A program made the translations under genes and the position numbers. Positions 62,880 to 64,000 of a stretch of DNA of 64,000 bases are shown here, piece by piece. Source of the stretch: an uncultured Colwellia sp. (lineage in GTDB: Bacteria; Pseudomonadota; Gammaproteobacteria; Enterobacterales; Alteromonadaceae); NCBI GenBank assembly GCA_913058395.1, contig CAJXQI010000001.1, forward strand, positions 62,001-126,000, read 5' to 3'. Position 1 is the stretch's first letter. The number at the start of each line of letters is the position of its first letter. The notes below the pieces were generated by a model, which did not search any database, was not told where the DNA came from, and saw only the letters and a program-made list of their open reading frames with translations.

Positions 62880-64000
62880 ATGAGGTTTTTTATTAGGGTA
62901 ATAGTTTTATGTATCTGTAGTGTGTTATCCACACAAGTGCTGGCAAAAACAGAAACAACTTATGCTGATTTCATTAAAGGCAAGCAGCACCATCAAGGTT
63001 ACTTTTCTTTTTATCTTGATGATAAAACAGGGAAAGTGTTTTTAGAAATAGAAAACTTTCAACAAGAGTTTCTATTTCAAAGTGGTTTGCCGCATGGTGT
63101 TGGTTCTAATGATATTGGTTTAGACCGCGGCCAATTGGGCGATACACGATTAGTGCGTTTTGAAAAAGTAGGTGAAAAAGTATTTTTACGCCAGCTTAAT
63201 ACTTATTACCGCGCTGATACTGATAATGAACTTGAGAAACAAGCCATTGATGAAGCGTTTGCTAGCTCAATTATTTGGGGCTTTAAGGTCAGCAAAAATT
63301 CGGCAGATAACAGTAAAACCCTTATTGATTACACGCCATTTTTATTGTCAGATATTCATAACTTATCTGAACAGTTAAAGCGTAGAAAGCAGGGCAGTTA
63401 TAGTATTGATGCAACACGCAGTGGTGTTTATGCAAAACGTACAAAAGCGTTCCCAAATAATACTGAATTAGAAGCAACCGTTACTTATAAAGGCTCAAAA
63501 GCTGGTGCTCATTTACGCTCAGTCACCCCTGATGCTTCAGCCGTTACCGTGAATTTACATCATTCTTTAGTTAAGTTACCGGATGATGGTTATAAAACCC
63601 GTCAATTTCATCCTTACAGTGGTTTCTGGGAAAACTCATATGCTGACTATGCCAGCGCTATTGATGAGCCTTTAATCAAACGCAATATTCCTCGTCATCG
63701 CCTAAACAAGAAAAATCCACAAGCAAAAGTTAGTGAAGCGGTTGAGCCTATTATTTACTATTTAGATGCTGGCGTGCCTGAGCCAGTTAAAAGCGCTTTA
63801 TTAGATGGTGCTCGTTGGTGGGACCAAGCATTTTCTGCTATTGGTTATGAAAATGCCTTTCAAGTGAAAATGTTACCTAGTGATGCTGACCCAATGGATG
63901 TACGTTACAACGTAATTCAGTGGGTACATCGTGCCACACGCGGTTGGTCGTATGGCTCTTCGGTTATTGACCCTCGTACGGGGGAAATTATAAAAGGTCA
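62880..64000 (+). CDS. Zinc-dependent metalloprotease (DUF5117/DUF4953 type), 5' part
   Basis: The frame is open from ATG 62880 (AAGGA upstream) to the window edge, about 373 residues. Signal peptide MRFFIRVIVLCICSVLSTQVLAK. The N-terminal segment (ADFIKGKQHHQGYFSFYLDD, then LEIENFQQEFLFQSGLPHGVGSNDIGLDRGQLG), the central FHPYSGFWENSYADYA and IIYYLDAGVPEPVKSALLDGARWWDQAF match large exported zinc proteases of the DUF5117-DUF4953 group, whose catalytic HExxH would come after the window edge. It is truncated only by the window. Confidence 0.85.
   Translation, partial: MRFFIRVIVLCICSVLSTQVLAKTETTYADFIKGKQHHQGYFSFYLDDKTGKVFLEIENFQQEFLFQSGLPHGVGSNDIGLDRGQLGDTRLVRFEKVGEKVFLRQLNTYYRADTDNELEKQAIDEAFASSIIWGFKVSKNSADNSKTLIDYTPFLLSDIHNLSEQLKRRKQGSYSIDATRSGVYAKRTKAFPNNTELEATVTYKGSKAGAHLRSVTPDASAVTVNLHHSLVKLPDDGYKTRQFHPYSGFWENSYADYASAIDEPLIKRNIPRHRLNKKNPQAKVSEAVEPIIYYLDAGVPEPVKSALLDGARWWDQAFSAIGYENAFQVKMLPSDADPMDVRYNVIQWVHRATRGWSYGSSVIDPRTGEIIKG

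Overview
The window is a contiguous piece of a low-GC gammaproteobacterial chromosome. Gene content points to a marine Alteromonadales bacterium, most likely Colwelliaceae (Colwellia or Thalassotalea type). The evidence is a complete gsp type II secretion operon, a TIGR04219-type outer-membrane protein, DUF2333 and DUF3016 proteins, a CioAB-type oxidase under a GbsR-like regulator, family II pyrophosphatase, and several large exported peptidases. Family names come from recognising motifs by eye; no database search was run. No rRNA, tRNA, CRISPR array or insertion sequence was seen.

Layout. (1) 1-4240 is the tail of an integron gene-cassette array: six short plus-strand ORFs, mostly exported or of unknown function, separated by attC-like sites. 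No integron integrase is in view; from the array's orientation it would lie to the left. (2) 4276-5343 is a phage-type tyrosine recombinase divergent from dusA, a known integration hotspot. (3) 5454-10272 holds dusA, a 39-residue ORF behind a sigma54 promoter (the place E. coli has pspG), a mercaptopyruvate sulfurtransferase, and a second sigma54 promoter driving a variant phage-shock (Psp) operon. (4) 10313-13802 holds a TPR protein and a PCuAC/DUF2333/TIGR04219 cluster. (5) 14335-20620 has a very large secreted subtilase with a GlyGly-CTERM-like tail, then hslO-hslR on the same strand. (6) 20819-32417 is the gspCDEFGHIJKLMN operon. (7) 32505-37644 holds yrfG, nudE-cysQ, a YceI protein, dsbD and cutA. 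(8) 37856-40563 is fxsA-groES-groEL with two sigma32-type promoters. (9) 40780-49888 holds accessory genes: an unrecognised 744-residue lipoprotein, a membrane AraC regulator divergent from a DUF2306 protein, a CBS-PAS-GGDEF-EAL protein, and small envelope proteins. (10) 49926-58072 holds epmB/efp, ppaC, an S9 peptidase, cioBA and its putative regulator. (11) 58258-64000 holds small proteins, cspA followed by a solitary attC-like hairpin, a PAS chemoreceptor, fbp, and the start of a large zinc metalloprotease cut by the window edge.

How it fits together. The Gsp machine, DsbD and at least three exported peptidases fit a protein-degrading marine heterotroph; the subtilase is a plausible Gsp client. 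Secretin production is a classic trigger of the Psp response, and both systems lie in this window. Heat-shock functions (hslR-hslO, fxsA-groESL) are also grouped nearby. The most unusual parts are the attC array abutting a dusA integrase, the reduced Psp locus with two matching sigma54 promoters, the heat-shock promoter embedded in an inverted repeat before groES, the duplicated gspK tail, and the isolated attC-like site after cspA.
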